From the NCBI GenBank assembly GCA_034437795.1, contig DAOTTI010000055.1, positions 1 to 42,541 on the forward strand: a stretch of DNA of 42,541 nt. Reading direction: 5' to 3'. Below, piece after piece: positions 8,414-16,901 of the stretch. The position numbers and the translations under genes were made by a program. Position 1 is the first letter of the stretch. Each line of letters opens with the position of its first letter. The notes beneath the pieces were generated by a model. The model had not been told where the DNA came from. It saw only the letters and a list, made by a program, of their open reading frames with translations, and did no database searches. This DNA comes from DAOTTI01 sp034437795 (GTDB taxonomy: Bacteria > Chloroflexota > UBA11872 > UBA12225).

Positions 8414-9772
8414 TTAGCCGGCCAGCAGGCGGTCGGCCTCGGTGCGGATGCGCTCAAGCCCTTCCCGCAACCCCAGCTTGCCGTCCGCCACCTCCCGCAG
8501 CGCCGTGGTGGCGAACCGGTTGATCTCGTCCCACGCCGGCACCACCGGCCAGGTCTTCCCGTTCTTGTCCGACAGCTTGAACAGCACGTCCAGGCTCTTC
8601 ACCGGCTGGCTTTCGCGGTACTCGCGGGACTGCGCCACCGACCGCCGCCAGGGGAATGACCGGCCGATCGAGGCCAGGTGGGCCAGCGTCTCCACGCTGG
8701 CCAGGTGCTTCAGGAACTCCCAGGCGGCCGCCGGCGCTTTCGTCCCGGCCATGATGCCGTAGCCGTTGGCGTTCAGCCGGCCGATCTGGCCGGCGCGTCC
8801 CCTGGGGTTGAGCACCACATCGAACTCAAAGTTCGGGTCGCGCCGCCACTGGTACGAGCTGGTGATCGGGCTGATCTGCATCGCGATGGTGCTCCCCGGG
8901 AACCACTGGATGCCGGGCGCCGGCTCCCCGGGCAGGGGCCCCACGCGGTGCTTGGTCAGCAGGTCGAGCAGGAACTGCACGGCCTCCACCGCCGGAGGAT
9001 CGGCGATGGTGCACTTGGTGCGCGCCGCGTTGAAGTAATCGCCCCCGGCCGACCAGAGCCACGGCCCCAGCCCGCCCCAGGTGAACTCCACGGCGAAGCC
9101 GGCAACGCGCCAGGCGTCGCCTTCGCGCCGCGCCAGACGCCTCGCCACATCGGCGAAACGCTCCCACGTCCATTCGCCCCTGGCGTCCAGCTCAGTGGCC
9201 GGCGGGATACCCGCCTCGCGGAAGAGGCGGCCGTTCCAGAACAGGGGGTTCGGCCCGCCGATCACCGGCAGCGTATAGAGCTGCTCCTGATACCGGCTCA
9301 ACGGCAGCGCCGCCGGCCAGAAATCGTCCAGCTTATAGCCGTCCTTCTTGATGAAGGCATCCAGCGCCAGCAGCAGGCCCCCTCGCGCGAAGCGGGGCAT
9401 GTCGGTGCTCTGGATCCGCGCCACGTCCGGCGCCGTGCCGCCGGCCGCCTGCGTCACCAGCTTCTCGTGATAGGGGCCGGTCCCGGCCGCATCTCCCGCA
9501 TTCTCCACGCGGATCTGCGGGAACTTCTGGTGGAAGGCGGCGATCACCCCGTCCTGCACCTGCACCTCCTCCGGATCAGCGCCCCAGTAGGTGAACCGGA
9601 TGGTGGACGGCTCTACGGAAGGGGCTTCACGGGCCCGTCCCGCACCGAATGGTCCCCCTGGCGCACAGCCTGCTGCCGCCAGCAGCCCAACGCTCCAGGC
9701 CCCCAGGGCCCCCGCGGCGCCAGCCACCGCGCGGCGCGTTCGCCGCGTCCCTGCCATCTGGTCCGTTCCCAT
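8414..9772 (-). CDS. Carbohydrate ABC transporter solute-binding lipoprotein
   Basis: A 452-aa family 1 (MalE/UgpB-like) extracellular solute-binding protein. The N-terminus has twin arginines (TRRTRRAVAGA) and a lipobox LLAAAGC with Cys36, so it is probably exported, possibly by Tat, and lipidated. The mature part starts IRFTYWGADPEE and contains family landmarks: APDVARIQST (binding-cleft entry), LYTLPVIGGPNPLFWN, a WTWERFADVARRL segment and a C-terminal AAAWEFLKHLAS helix. The ATG at 9772 is preceded by AAGGAG 11 bases away; an upstream ATG at 9841 adds residues unlike a signal peptide. It is divergent from the next binding protein, with a 273-base shared upstream region. No permease or ATPase gene is adjacent, so its transporter partner is unknown. 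Confidence 0.92.
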   Translation of the reverse strand: MGTDQMAGTRRTRRAVAGAAGALGAWSVGLLAAAGCAPGGPFGAGRAREAPSVEPSTIRFTYWGADPEEVQVQDGVIAAFHQKFPQIRVENAGDAAGTGPYHEKLVTQAAGGTAPDVARIQSTDMPRFARGGLLLALDAFIKKDGYKLDDFWPAALPLSRYQEQLYTLPVIGGPNPLFWNGRLFREAGIPPATELDARGEWTWERFADVARRLARREGDAWRVAGFAVEFTWGGLGPWLWSAGGDYFNAARTKCTIADPPAVEAVQFLLDLLTKHRVGPLPGEPAPGIQWFPGSTIAMQISPITSSYQWRRDPNFEFDVVLNPRGRAGQIGRLNANGYGIMAGTKAPAAAWEFLKHLASVETLAHLASIGRSFPWRRSVAQSREYRESQPVKSLDVLFKLSDKNGKTWPVVPAWDEINRFATTALREVADGKLGLREGLERIRTEADRLLAG

Positions 9773-10045
9773 CGCTGCCACATCTCCTTCTCGCTTCTGC
9801 TCTGGAACCAAAGTCCGTCGTAGACGTGCCGGGTTCTGCATCTACGAAGGACTTCCCTGCAGATGCATAGGGTGTCACCGGCCTCGCCGGGCCATCCACT
9901 ATGCCTCGCCGCACTACATCGCACGCGCCGTGCCCGGCCATTTATACCGGAGCTGCCTCGCCGGCAGGCTGGTGCCAGATGATGCCACGCCGGCGGTGCC
10001 ACATCCCATATCATGCAAAGCGCAACCGAAAGCGAGGTGTGGACC

Positions 10046-11413
10046 ATGAGCAGGCCGATGGGCGCGTCCGTGAGCAAGCCGGCAAGCAAGCCGGTGGACC
10101 GACCGATGGACAGGCAGGTACTGGAGCGCCGGCGGTTCCTGGCCGGCGCCGGTGGTGCCAGCGTGGCCGCCGGTCTGGTGAGCGTGGGCAGTATGGCCTG
10201 TGGCCGACAGGGGGCCCAGGCGCCGGCGGCCCCCGCAGTGATTACCAGGGATACCGAGCTCCTGGTCTGGCTTAACGACCACGGGCCGGACGTGCAGCAG
10301 TGGATCCAGAACGAGCTGCTGCCAAAGTTCAAGCAGGAGCAGCCCCGGATTACGGTGAACATCAAGTGGGAGAACTGGTCCGGCGTCGCCGAGCGCCTCA
10401 ACGCCGTCTTCGCCGCCGGCTCGGCGCCGGATGTCTTCACCGGCGGCGCCGAGTGGGTCGGCTCGCTGGCCATCAAGAAGCAGAGCCTGGACATCACCAG
10501 CTATGTCAAGTCCTGGGGCCAGGCCGGCGACTTCACCGAATCGTCCATGGCGGCGACGATGATGGGGGGCAAACACTACGGCGTACCGGTGCTGAGCGAT
10601 GCGCGCACCCTGGTCTACCGCAAAGACCTCTTCCGTGCCGCCGGCCTAAACCCGGAGAAAGGCCCCAGCACCTGGGAGGAGCTGCTCGACTGGGGCCGGC
10701 GCCTGACCAGGACCGAAGGAAACGCGATTACCGTGGCCGGCTACGGCATGACCACCAACTGGTCCAGCTGGTGCGCCTACATGTACCAGGCCGGCGGCGA
10801 CTACGTGAACCCGCAGGGCACCAAGGCCACCGTGGATACCCCCGCCGGGCTGGACTGGGCCACCTTCATCTGGGACGTTTACCACAAGTTCAAGCTGGTG
10901 GAGCCTAAAGGGCCGCCGGGCTCCTTCGAGAACGGCGCCCAGGCGATGACCGAATCTGGGCCGGGCGTAGGACTGGCCATGCAGCGTGCGGGCGTGCTGG
11001 AGCACCTCGGTATTCCAGACCCGACCAGGCGCAAGCAGCAGAAGACCTCCGTCTTCACCAACTGGCTGACCATCTCCACCCAGACCAGGAACCCCGATGC
11101 CGCCTGGAAGTTCATTGAGTTCTACACCCGCGCCGAGCACCTGGAGACCTTCCACCGCCTGCGGGGCACCATCCCGCCGCGCAAGTCGCTACAGCAGCAG
11201 CCGTACGTGAAGGACAATCCCGTCTTCCGCCGCTTTGCCGAGATCGCCGCCCAGTTCGGCCGCGCCTTCACCCCTTCCTGCGCCTGGACCGACTTCCGCC
11301 AGCTCCTGATCGACTTCAACAAAGAGCTGGCGGAGAAACAGGTCCCGCCCAAGCAGACCCTACCCGAGCTGGAGAAGCAGATGGCGCAGGCCATCGCGCT
11401 GTGCGCGGCATAG
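10046..11413 (+). CDS. Carbohydrate ABC transporter solute-binding lipoprotein (Tat signal)
   Basis: A 455-aa family 1 solute-binding protein. It carries a clear Tat motif ERRRFLAGAGG (about 27-37) and a lipobox GSMAC with Cys52, so it should be folded, exported and anchored on the outer face of the membrane. The mature domain shows LLVWLNDHGPDVQQW, APDVFTGGAEW, a YGVPVLSDARTLVYRKDLF stretch and AAWKFIEFYTR, all typical of sugar or oligosaccharide binders. The ATG at 10046 has GAGGTG seven bases upstream; the ATG at 10013 adds 11 residues and has no ribosome site. It is divergent from the binding-protein gene at 8414-9772 and followed after about 157 bases by a DNA methyltransferase. No permease genes are nearby. 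Confidence 0.92.
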   Translation: MSRPMGASVSKPASKPVDRPMDRQVLERRRFLAGAGGASVAAGLVSVGSMACGRQGAQAPAAPAVITRDTELLVWLNDHGPDVQQWIQNELLPKFKQEQPRITVNIKWENWSGVAERLNAVFAAGSAPDVFTGGAEWVGSLAIKKQSLDITSYVKSWGQAGDFTESSMAATMMGGKHYGVPVLSDARTLVYRKDLFRAAGLNPEKGPSTWEELLDWGRRLTRTEGNAITVAGYGMTTNWSSWCAYMYQAGGDYVNPQGTKATVDTPAGLDWATFIWDVYHKFKLVEPKGPPGSFENGAQAMTESGPGVGLAMQRAGVLEHLGIPDPTRRKQQKTSVFTNWLTISTQTRNPDAAWKFIEFYTRAEHLETFHRLRGTIPPRKSLQQQPYVKDNPVFRRFAEIAAQFGRAFTPSCAWTDFRQLLIDFNKELAEKQVPPKQTLPELEKQMAQAIALCAA

Positions 11414-11570
11414 CCGCTCTGATCGCGCCGGCTCCAATACGTTGCTACTGAACCGCTGAGCCAGCGGCCGCACGCCGGCCGTTCTGGTGCGTGGGAAGGG
11501 CGCGGCCGCGTCCGTCCACTCTGGCTCGCGCCTCCATTCGACACTGATCGCCACCAGGGGGAGTAGCGCA

Positions 11571-12506
11571 TTGGGCGCACCAACGGGTACCGCTACCGAC
11601 ACGACGCTCTCGCAGGCTGATGGCCATCTTCCTGCCAGCCGGCTGACCATCGGCCATACTCGCACCTGCGCGTGCCCGCCCAACCACCTGAACTGCCTCA
11701 CCCCCAAGGAGTGGCTCAAGGCGCAGCTCGGCGTCTGGCAGTTCTCCTACGAAGGGCGAGACATCCGTGACAAGGACCTCCACCCCGCCACCTTTCCCAT
11801 TGCCCTGGCTGGGCGCTGCATCCAGCTCTTCACCCACCGCGGCGAGCTCGTCCTGGACCCCTTCGTCGGCAGCGGCACCACGCTGGTCGCGGCGCGGGAT
11901 GCGCAGCGCAACGCCGTTGGCTTCGATCTCAATCCAACGTACGTCGCGCTCAGCCAGTCACGCCTGAGCCAGCAGACGCTGTTTGGCGAGACGCAGCAGA
12001 TCGCCATCTGCGACGACGCCCGCAACATTCCTGCCTACCTGGAGGAGGGATCCGTCGCGCTGATCCTGACCTCGCCACCCTACGCCAACCTCCTCAACCG
12101 CCGGCGCAAGAACAAGTCCCGCCGTGGCCATGAGCGCCGCAACAAGCAGTACCAGCGGATCGAGCAGTACTCGCAGGACCCGCGTGACCTCGGGACGCTG
12201 TCGCTCGTGGACTACTCCCGCGAGATGGCCGCGATCTTCGCGCGGCTGCGCCCGCTGCTCCGGCCCAGGGGGCACTGTGTCATCAACGTGCCGGACATGT
12301 GGTGGAAGGACGAGCGGATCACGATCCATATTGCCCTGGTGGAGGCGCTGCGCTCGGTCGGCTACGAGCTGCGCAACATCATCATCTGGGACCGCACCAA
12401 CATCGTCAACCGCGTCGGCATCTTCGGCTGGCCCAGCAACTACATCACCATGGGTGTGACCTTCGAGTACCTGCTGGACTTCTGGCGGCCGCCGACCGAC
12501 GGCTGA
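11571..12506 (+). CDS. DNA methyltransferase (N4-cytosine or N6-adenine type), solitary
   Basis: A 311-aa amino-methyltransferase. Motif order is HPATFP (motif X-like, about 71-76), the AdoMet loop DPFVGSGTT (96-104), then the catalytic motif TSPPYA (167-172). This X-I-IV order matches the gamma-type permutation, and SPPY is often seen in N4-cytosine enzymes. A basic segment follows (NRRRKNKSRRGHERRNK), perhaps for DNA contact. The frame is open from a GTG at 11487 without a ribosome site; the TTG at 11571 has AGGGGGAG seven bases upstream and I prefer it. No restriction endonuclease or specificity subunit lies nearby, so it may act as an orphan, regulatory methylase or be a remnant of a restriction system. 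Confidence 0.85.
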   Translation: MGAPTGTATDTTLSQADGHLPASRLTIGHTRTCACPPNHLNCLTPKEWLKAQLGVWQFSYEGRDIRDKDLHPATFPIALAGRCIQLFTHRGELVLDPFVGSGTTLVAARDAQRNAVGFDLNPTYVALSQSRLSQQTLFGETQQIAICDDARNIPAYLEEGSVALILTSPPYANLLNRRRKNKSRRGHERRNKQYQRIEQYSQDPRDLGTLSLVDYSREMAAIFARLRPLLRPRGHCVINVPDMWWKDERITIHIALVEALRSVGYELRNIIIWDRTNIVNRVGIFGWPSNYITMGVTFEYLLDFWRPPTDG

Positions 12507-12575
12507 GCTGCTGCTGGGGGCCGCCGGGGGATGACTGAGCGACGCAGTCAGATGACGTGCGTGTCTACTTCGGAG

Positions 12576-12629
12576 CGTGATGCAGGGCTCACCTGCCACC
12601 AGGACCGTGATGCAGGGCTCACCTGCCAC
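12576..12629. repeat. 24-bp direct repeat, two copies, 30-bp period
   Basis: Identical 24-base copies (starting CGTGATGCAGGGCTCACC) at 12576-12599 and 12606-12629, separated by six bases. Two units are too few for a CRISPR array, and no cas genes are present. Function unknown. Confidence 0.85.
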
Positions 12630-12825
12630 GATGACGCCTGGCACCAAAGCCGCGCACCTACGGCCGGGGCGCAACGTAGCACCGCTCCACCGCACATATC
12701 CCCAGGAATTTGGGCTAAGTCGGCGCTGGTCTGTTCGTGCGGGACAGGACGGCCGGGCATCGATGGACCGGGCGACGCGAACACACTAGCGGATACTTAG
12801 CGCCGCGCCGGCCCCGTGACCGGCG

Positions 12826-12870
12826 TTCCCCCTCTCCCGCGTGCGAGAGGGGGCGAGGGGGTGAGGGCTC
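12826..12870. repeat. Dispersed hairpin repeat (copy 2)
   Basis: Perfect 9-bp stem CCCCCTCTC (12828-12836) / GAGAGGGGG (12845-12853), followed by CGAGGGGGTGAGGGCTCC. It lies between convergent genes, where it could also act as a bidirectional terminator, though no T-run follows. Confidence 0.8.
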
Positions 12871-12939
12871 CGCTCACAAATATCGGTCATGCCCGCGGGG
12901 CACCAGCGGGGTATGGTAAGGCTGGGTATTTCTTCCAGG

Positions 12940-14373
12940 CTAGCGCTTCGGCTCCCACCCCTGGGGCTTGACGCGGTCACGTTCCAGCTTGTCCAGGGCG
13001 TCCTGAAGCTGCTGGAGCGCGGGGCCCACCGGCAGCGGGTCCTTCTCGTCGAACATCGCGTTCTCGTAGGCCCGCACCATCTGCTCCGCGTCATTGAACA
13101 TCAACGTCACCGGCTGCAGCCGGCTGTACTCTAGCGCCTTGACGATGTTCTCCTCGTGCTGGGGCGTGTCCGGCCGGATGTAGTCCGCGCTCATCGCCGC
13201 CGAACGACGCGCGGGCACGGCGCGGCCTGCCCTGGTAAACACCTTGGCCGCGTCGGCGGAGACGAGCCACTTGAGAAACGTCCAGGCCGGCTCCACCTGC
13301 TTGAGCCCCTCCGGCAGGCCCACGCCGTCGGCCGTCTCCCGCGTGTAGCGCTGGCCATCGATGCCCTTGGGGAAGTGGGTCACGTCCCAGTCCAGCTGCG
13401 GGCGCGCATACAGCTCGCGCAGGTTGTTCGGGTAATTGAGGGACATGGCCGCGCGTCCGGCGTAGAACAGGTTCCCCAGGCCCTGCAGGTCGCTCGGGCC
13501 GGGCACCACCTTCCACCGGCGCCGCAGGTCCACCAGCCACTCGTAGGCGCGGATCGTCTCGGGGATGTTAAAGGTCCACCGCCGGCCGCTGTTGTCCAGG
13601 AACTTCGCCCCGCGCGCCCATAGCCAGGAGAGGTTGCCGCGGAACGACGGCCGGCCGGAGAGCGCGACCGTCTTCATCGCACCACCGGCGTCAAACGACG
13701 TGACCTTCCGCGCTCGATCCAGCCAGTCGTCGATCGTCCAGTTGCCGTCCAGTGGGGGCGGCGGCACGCCGGCCTCGGCGAAGAGCTGCTTGTTAAAGAA
13801 CAGCATGTCGCCGCCGGTGTTGAAGGGCAGACCGTAAAGCTTCCCCTGGCCGAAGCGGAAGTTCTGGCGGTCGTAGCGAAAGGCAGCGATGGCCCGTGGG
13901 AAGAAGTCTGATGGATTGAGCTCCTTGCTGTCGCGGGCGACCAGCCGGTCCAGCTCCATGTAGATGCCCTTATCGGCGTAGAAGGGCAGCGGCTCGTCGT
14001 CCACCCGCCACACGTCCGGGGGTGATCCGGCCACGAACTGCGCGAAGTACACGGGCAGGCAATCCTGGGCGCTGGCGCTCCCGGCGGTGCACGGCTCGTA
14101 CACGACCGTGATCCCCGTCTTGAGGGCGTTATAGGAATCGACCACCTCCGTCCAGATCTGTAGCTCGGTGCCCAGCCCGGCGGCGGCGAAGCGGACCGTG
14201 GCCGGCTGCGCCACCTTGCGGGCGGTATCGCCGCCGGCGCCACCAATGCCGCCGGCGGTGCAGGCCGCCAGCAACCCGCCTCCACTCACTGCCAATGTTG
14301 CGCTTGCCAGCCACCGGCGGCGCGTGCTTCGTGTGCTTGGCCCCACCGGCGCGGTCGATCTCTCCGCGTCCAT
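12940..14373 (-). CDS. Carbohydrate ABC transporter solute-binding lipoprotein
   Basis: A 477-aa family 1 solute-binding protein. The signal region has a Tat-like STRRRWLASATLA (about 16-28) and a lipobox LLAAC with Cys38. Mature-domain landmarks are SPPDVWRVDDEPLPFYADKG, LYGLPFNTGGDMLFFNKQLF and AWTFLKWLVS near the C-terminal third. The mature N-terminal lobe holds two cysteines close together (EPCTAG...QDC), unusual among the binding proteins here and perhaps forming a disulfide. The ATG at 14373 has AGGAGGAG three bases away; the upstream start at 14439 gives a poor N-terminus. It is the last gene of the long minus-strand run and lies downstream of the MetE-like pair with a 316-base gap, so it may have its own promoter. 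Confidence 0.92.
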   Translation of the reverse strand: MDAERSTAPVGPSTRSTRRRWLASATLAVSGGGLLAACTAGGIGGAGGDTARKVAQPATVRFAAAGLGTELQIWTEVVDSYNALKTGITVVYEPCTAGSASAQDCLPVYFAQFVAGSPPDVWRVDDEPLPFYADKGIYMELDRLVARDSKELNPSDFFPRAIAAFRYDRQNFRFGQGKLYGLPFNTGGDMLFFNKQLFAEAGVPPPPLDGNWTIDDWLDRARKVTSFDAGGAMKTVALSGRPSFRGNLSWLWARGAKFLDNSGRRWTFNIPETIRAYEWLVDLRRRWKVVPGPSDLQGLGNLFYAGRAAMSLNYPNNLRELYARPQLDWDVTHFPKGIDGQRYTRETADGVGLPEGLKQVEPAWTFLKWLVSADAAKVFTRAGRAVPARRSAAMSADYIRPDTPQHEENIVKALEYSRLQPVTLMFNDAEQMVRAYENAMFDEKDPLPVGPALQQLQDALDKLERDRVKPQGWEPKR

Positions 14374-14689
14374 ACGCTCCTCCTCGTTCTCCTGTTGTGC
14401 GTTGTCGCTCCGAAGGACGCTCCCGCTGCTCTCTACCACCCGACGCTCCTTTGCTTCTCGATGCCTCTACTTCCCCGCACGGCTCCGTCTTTCTCTTCTT
14501 CTACTTCCCCGCACGGCTCCGTCTTTCTCTTCTTCTCTTACTGCTCGCTACTGCTCGGCGCGACGCGCGAACGAGCGTCGCGCTCATCCTACCGTCTGTG
14601 GCGCCGGTGTCAAGTCCGCCTCTCAAGACCTCCAGACGAGCCGGTGCCGCCGCACACCGCGCAGTTGCGGCCGCGGCACGGCGTGCCAA
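14374..14689. other. Intergenic region with pyrimidine-rich tandem duplication
   Basis: No supported gene. On the plus strand the region is strongly C/T-rich and carries a 34-bp tandem duplication (14467-14534), followed by GCTCGCTACTGCTCG. It would hold the promoter for the minus-strand binding-protein gene, but I see no clear -35/-10 pair. Confidence 0.6.
14467..14534. repeat. 34-bp perfect tandem duplication
   Basis: Two adjacent identical 34-base units, 14467-14500 and 14501-14534, each beginning CTACTTCCCCGCACGGCTCC and ending in a CTTCTT pyrimidine run. They lie upstream of the binding-protein gene on the minus strand. Confidence 0.85.
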
Positions 14690-15826
14690 TCATAGCTGCG
14701 GGTCTGCCGGCAAGCCGATCGGAGGGCCGGCCACTGGGGCACCTGAAGCCTGCAGTGCCGTCCGTACTTGTCGCGCTGCGTCCACCAGGTTCCGTAACTT
14801 GGCCACTGCCGAGTCATGGGGCAGCGTCTGCAGGCCACAGTCCGGGTTAAGCCAGAGCTGCTCGGGGCGGAAGTACTCCAGTGCCAGCTCGATGCGCTGG
14901 ACGATCTCGTCCACCGTCTCCACCCGCGGGTCCATCGCGTCCACCACACCAAAGCCCATGCCTCGATCCGGTGGGAACGGGTGGTGGCGCAGGATGTCCA
15001 GCAGCTCCGGCGAGACGTGCGAGAGCTCCAGGCAGAAGACATGCGCCGGTAGCTCAAGCATCTTGGGATAAACCTCGTGGAATGCCCCATAGCACATGTG
15101 AGTGAAGACAAGCACGTCGTCCGGCACACCATCGAGCACGCGGCGCATGGCCGCGATAGCCAGGTCTAGCTCAGCGGGCTGGTCGTAGCGGGTGACGAAG
15201 GCCGGTTCATCGATCTGGAGGTACTTGACACCCGCGCCGACGAGGGTCTGCACCTCCTCGCGCACGTATTCGGCTAGCGCCCGCACCGCGTCCTGGCGCG
15301 TGGGGAAGTAGCGGTCGAAGACCCAGTCCCGCAGCGTGTAGGGCCCGGTGATGGTCACCTTGAGCGGCAGGGCGGAGATGCTGCTGGCATAGCGGTACCA
15401 GTCCACCAGCAGGGCGCGCGGCTCGGTCGCCTCACGGAAGATCACCGCGCGCTGGCCGTACATGTTGTCCAGCACCCAGACCGGGTCGGGATCGATCTCG
15501 GCGCAGCCCCACCCCTCCAGGAAGTAGGTGGTCATCGAGCGCCGGTACTGCTCGCCATCTACCGCTACATCCACCCCCACCTCACGCTGGATCGCTAGCC
15601 ACATGGCCACCGCCTCTTGCTGGGCGCGGCGCATGGCAGCCTGATCCTGCTCGCGGAGCGGTTTCATCTCTGCCTGGAACAGATCTCGCGGCTTGGGCAA
15701 GCTGCCGATGCTTGAGACGGGTAGGAGCGGCAGGGATGGGTGTTGCCTTCCGCCAGTTGCGTAGCGGTTCATGGCTGGCTCGTTCATCGCTTGCCGGCTT
15801 GTCACCGAGGCAGTGGTCCCGCTCAC
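14690..15826 (-). CDS. Cobalamin-independent methionine synthase-like protein (MetE C-terminal barrel, zinc ligands present)
   Basis: A 378-aa COG0620 protein equal to only the C-terminal catalytic barrel of MetE. The zinc ligands of MetE are all visible: H243 and C245 in FTHMCYG, E267 in CLELSH and C330 in NPDCGLQT. The LQIDEPA segment (203-209), family-typical for substrate binding, is intact. It should transfer a methyl group to a thiol; whether the donor is methyl-folate, a methylcobamide protein or something else is not evident. The GTG start overlaps the stop of the upstream MetE-like gene by four bases (GTGA), which implies translational coupling; internal Met codons at positions 14 and 19 are less likely starts. 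Family confidence is high, exact reaction low. Confidence 0.88.
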   Translation of the reverse strand: MSGTTASVTSRQAMNEPAMNRYATGGRQHPSLPLLPVSSIGSLPKPRDLFQAEMKPLREQDQAAMRRAQQEAVAMWLAIQREVGVDVAVDGEQYRRSMTTYFLEGWGCAEIDPDPVWVLDNMYGQRAVIFREATEPRALLVDWYRYASSISALPLKVTITGPYTLRDWVFDRYFPTRQDAVRALAEYVREEVQTLVGAGVKYLQIDEPAFVTRYDQPAELDLAIAAMRRVLDGVPDDVLVFTHMCYGAFHEVYPKMLELPAHVFCLELSHVSPELLDILRHHPFPPDRGMGFGVVDAMDPRVETVDEIVQRIELALEYFRPEQLWLNPDCGLQTLPHDSAVAKLRNLVDAARQVRTALQASGAPVAGPPIGLPADPQL

Positions 15827-16887
15827 ACTTCACCCGACCCGTGCGCGGCCTGCACCAGCGCCGCGAGCTTGTCGAACGCGGCGTGGCGCGGAAGGTAGAG
15901 GAGCGCGGTGCTGGGCGAGGCGAGGACGTGGGTTGGTTGGACGTAGGCCGTGACGGCGGCCAGCGTCTGGCGCAGATCGCTGGGTGTTTCGATACGGATC
16001 TCACGCGCGTTGGTCACGCCGGCCTGGAGCAATTTGTCCCCATGCCAGCGCGCCAACGCAGCCAGGTTGGGCTCGCGGTAGACGTCCGTCAAGTCCAGGC
16101 CGATCCCCCTTACGGGTAGCGCGAGGAGCGGGTCGAGGAGATCGCCAACGAAGCCACAGGCGAAGTGGACGATCAGGTTCACCTGGGGCACCGCCCTAGC
16201 GATGCGCTGCACCGCTCGTGCCACCAACGGCATGTCGGCCCGGTGCTTCGGCCGGAGCAAGACGGACTCGTCGAGCTGGACCCACCGTGCCCCCGCACTG
16301 GCTAGATCGGCCACCTCCGCCGCCCAGATGCCGGCCAGCGCATCGAACGCGGCCGGAGTGTCGCCTTCCCCCTCGCGCCACGCGTACGCCCACACGGTGT
16401 ACGGGCCAAAAAGGCAGGGCTTGACCGGCCGGGCCGTCAGCGCCGCGGCTCGTTTGTAGGCCGCCAGGTGGGGGCTGGGGCGCAGGCGCCGCGGGCGCTC
16501 AACGAGGCGCCAGCGGTGGTAGTAGGTATTCGTGTCCAGGTAGCGGACGGCGTTCTCCAGCCGTACCCCCGCCACGGCCGGGGCCCAGGCGTACCACTCA
16601 TCGTATACCGGCACGTAGCCATCCCCCGGCAGGTCAATGCCGGCTGCTTCCTGCGCCTCGATCAGCTCCTGAGTGGCGATCGCCTGGGCAGCGAGTACGG
16701 CCTCGTCGTTCAAGGCTGACTCGGGGGTGGCATCGCCCCGCACCCGCCATGCCTCCAACGCTGCCCGCAGGGGATGCTGCCCGGCGCGGACGATGGGAAA
16801 GCGGCCCGCCACGGTCACCTGCAGGACCGAGGATGCATGCGCCGCCGCGGACGGCTGAGTACGGATTGACTGGTCAATAGACGCCAT
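15823..16887 (-). CDS. MetE-like barrel protein lacking the zinc site
   Basis: A 354-aa protein with the MetE-type barrel. FGPYTVWAY (about 160-168) corresponds to the GPYTL segment of its downstream neighbour, and WVQLDESVL (202-210) to the IDEP motif. The zinc-binding set is lost: VHFACG has His and Cys at the wrong spacing (H241, C244), and the NPDCG segment is replaced by RIETPSDLRQT (about 298-308). It therefore resembles the non-catalytic N-terminal barrel of MetE or a diverged paralog. It is encoded immediately upstream of the zinc-containing barrel with a 4-bp overlap, so the two products may form a heterodimer equivalent to a split MetE. The ATG at 16887 is preceded by AAGG at a rather long distance. 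Confidence 0.8.
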   Translation of the reverse strand: MASIDQSIRTQPSAAAHASSVLQVTVAGRFPIVRAGQHPLRAALEAWRVRGDATPESALNDEAVLAAQAIATQELIEAQEAAGIDLPGDGYVPVYDEWYAWAPAVAGVRLENAVRYLDTNTYYHRWRLVERPRRLRPSPHLAAYKRAAALTARPVKPCLFGPYTVWAYAWREGEGDTPAAFDALAGIWAAEVADLASAGARWVQLDESVLLRPKHRADMPLVARAVQRIARAVPQVNLIVHFACGFVGDLLDPLLALPVRGIGLDLTDVYREPNLAALARWHGDKLLQAGVTNAREIRIETPSDLRQTLAAVTAYVQPTHVLASPSTALLYLPRHAAFDKLAALVQAAHGSGEV

Positions 16888-16901
16888 GCGCGCTTCGTGC
16901 C

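Larger units (their letters stand above)
12507..12939. other. Intergenic region between convergent genes, repeat-rich
   Basis: No convincing gene here. It contains a small hairpin (TGACTG/CAGTCA at 12532-12550), a 24-base direct repeat with 30-base period and one copy of the dispersed hairpin repeat, any of which could serve as transcription ends for the convergent methyltransferase and binding-protein genes. Confidence 0.7.

Noticed and set aside
9930..10020. Promoter boxes from TTTATACC and TATCAT in the divergent region
   Set aside because: No acceptable -35 element at the right distance for either.
9613..10497. Minus-strand frame of 294 codons spanning the divergent promoter
   Set aside because: Overlaps both binding-protein genes in another frame; residues are unlike any family. 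An ATG right after AAGGAG falls in this frame, but the binding-protein start at 9772 explains that ribosome site.
12576..12629. Possible CRISPR array
   Set aside because: Only two repeats with a 6-base spacer and no cas genes.
14295..15071. Plus-strand frame of 258 codons across the tandem duplication
   Set aside because: Ser/Arg-rich translation of pyrimidine-rich repeat DNA, and antisense to the zinc MetE-like gene.
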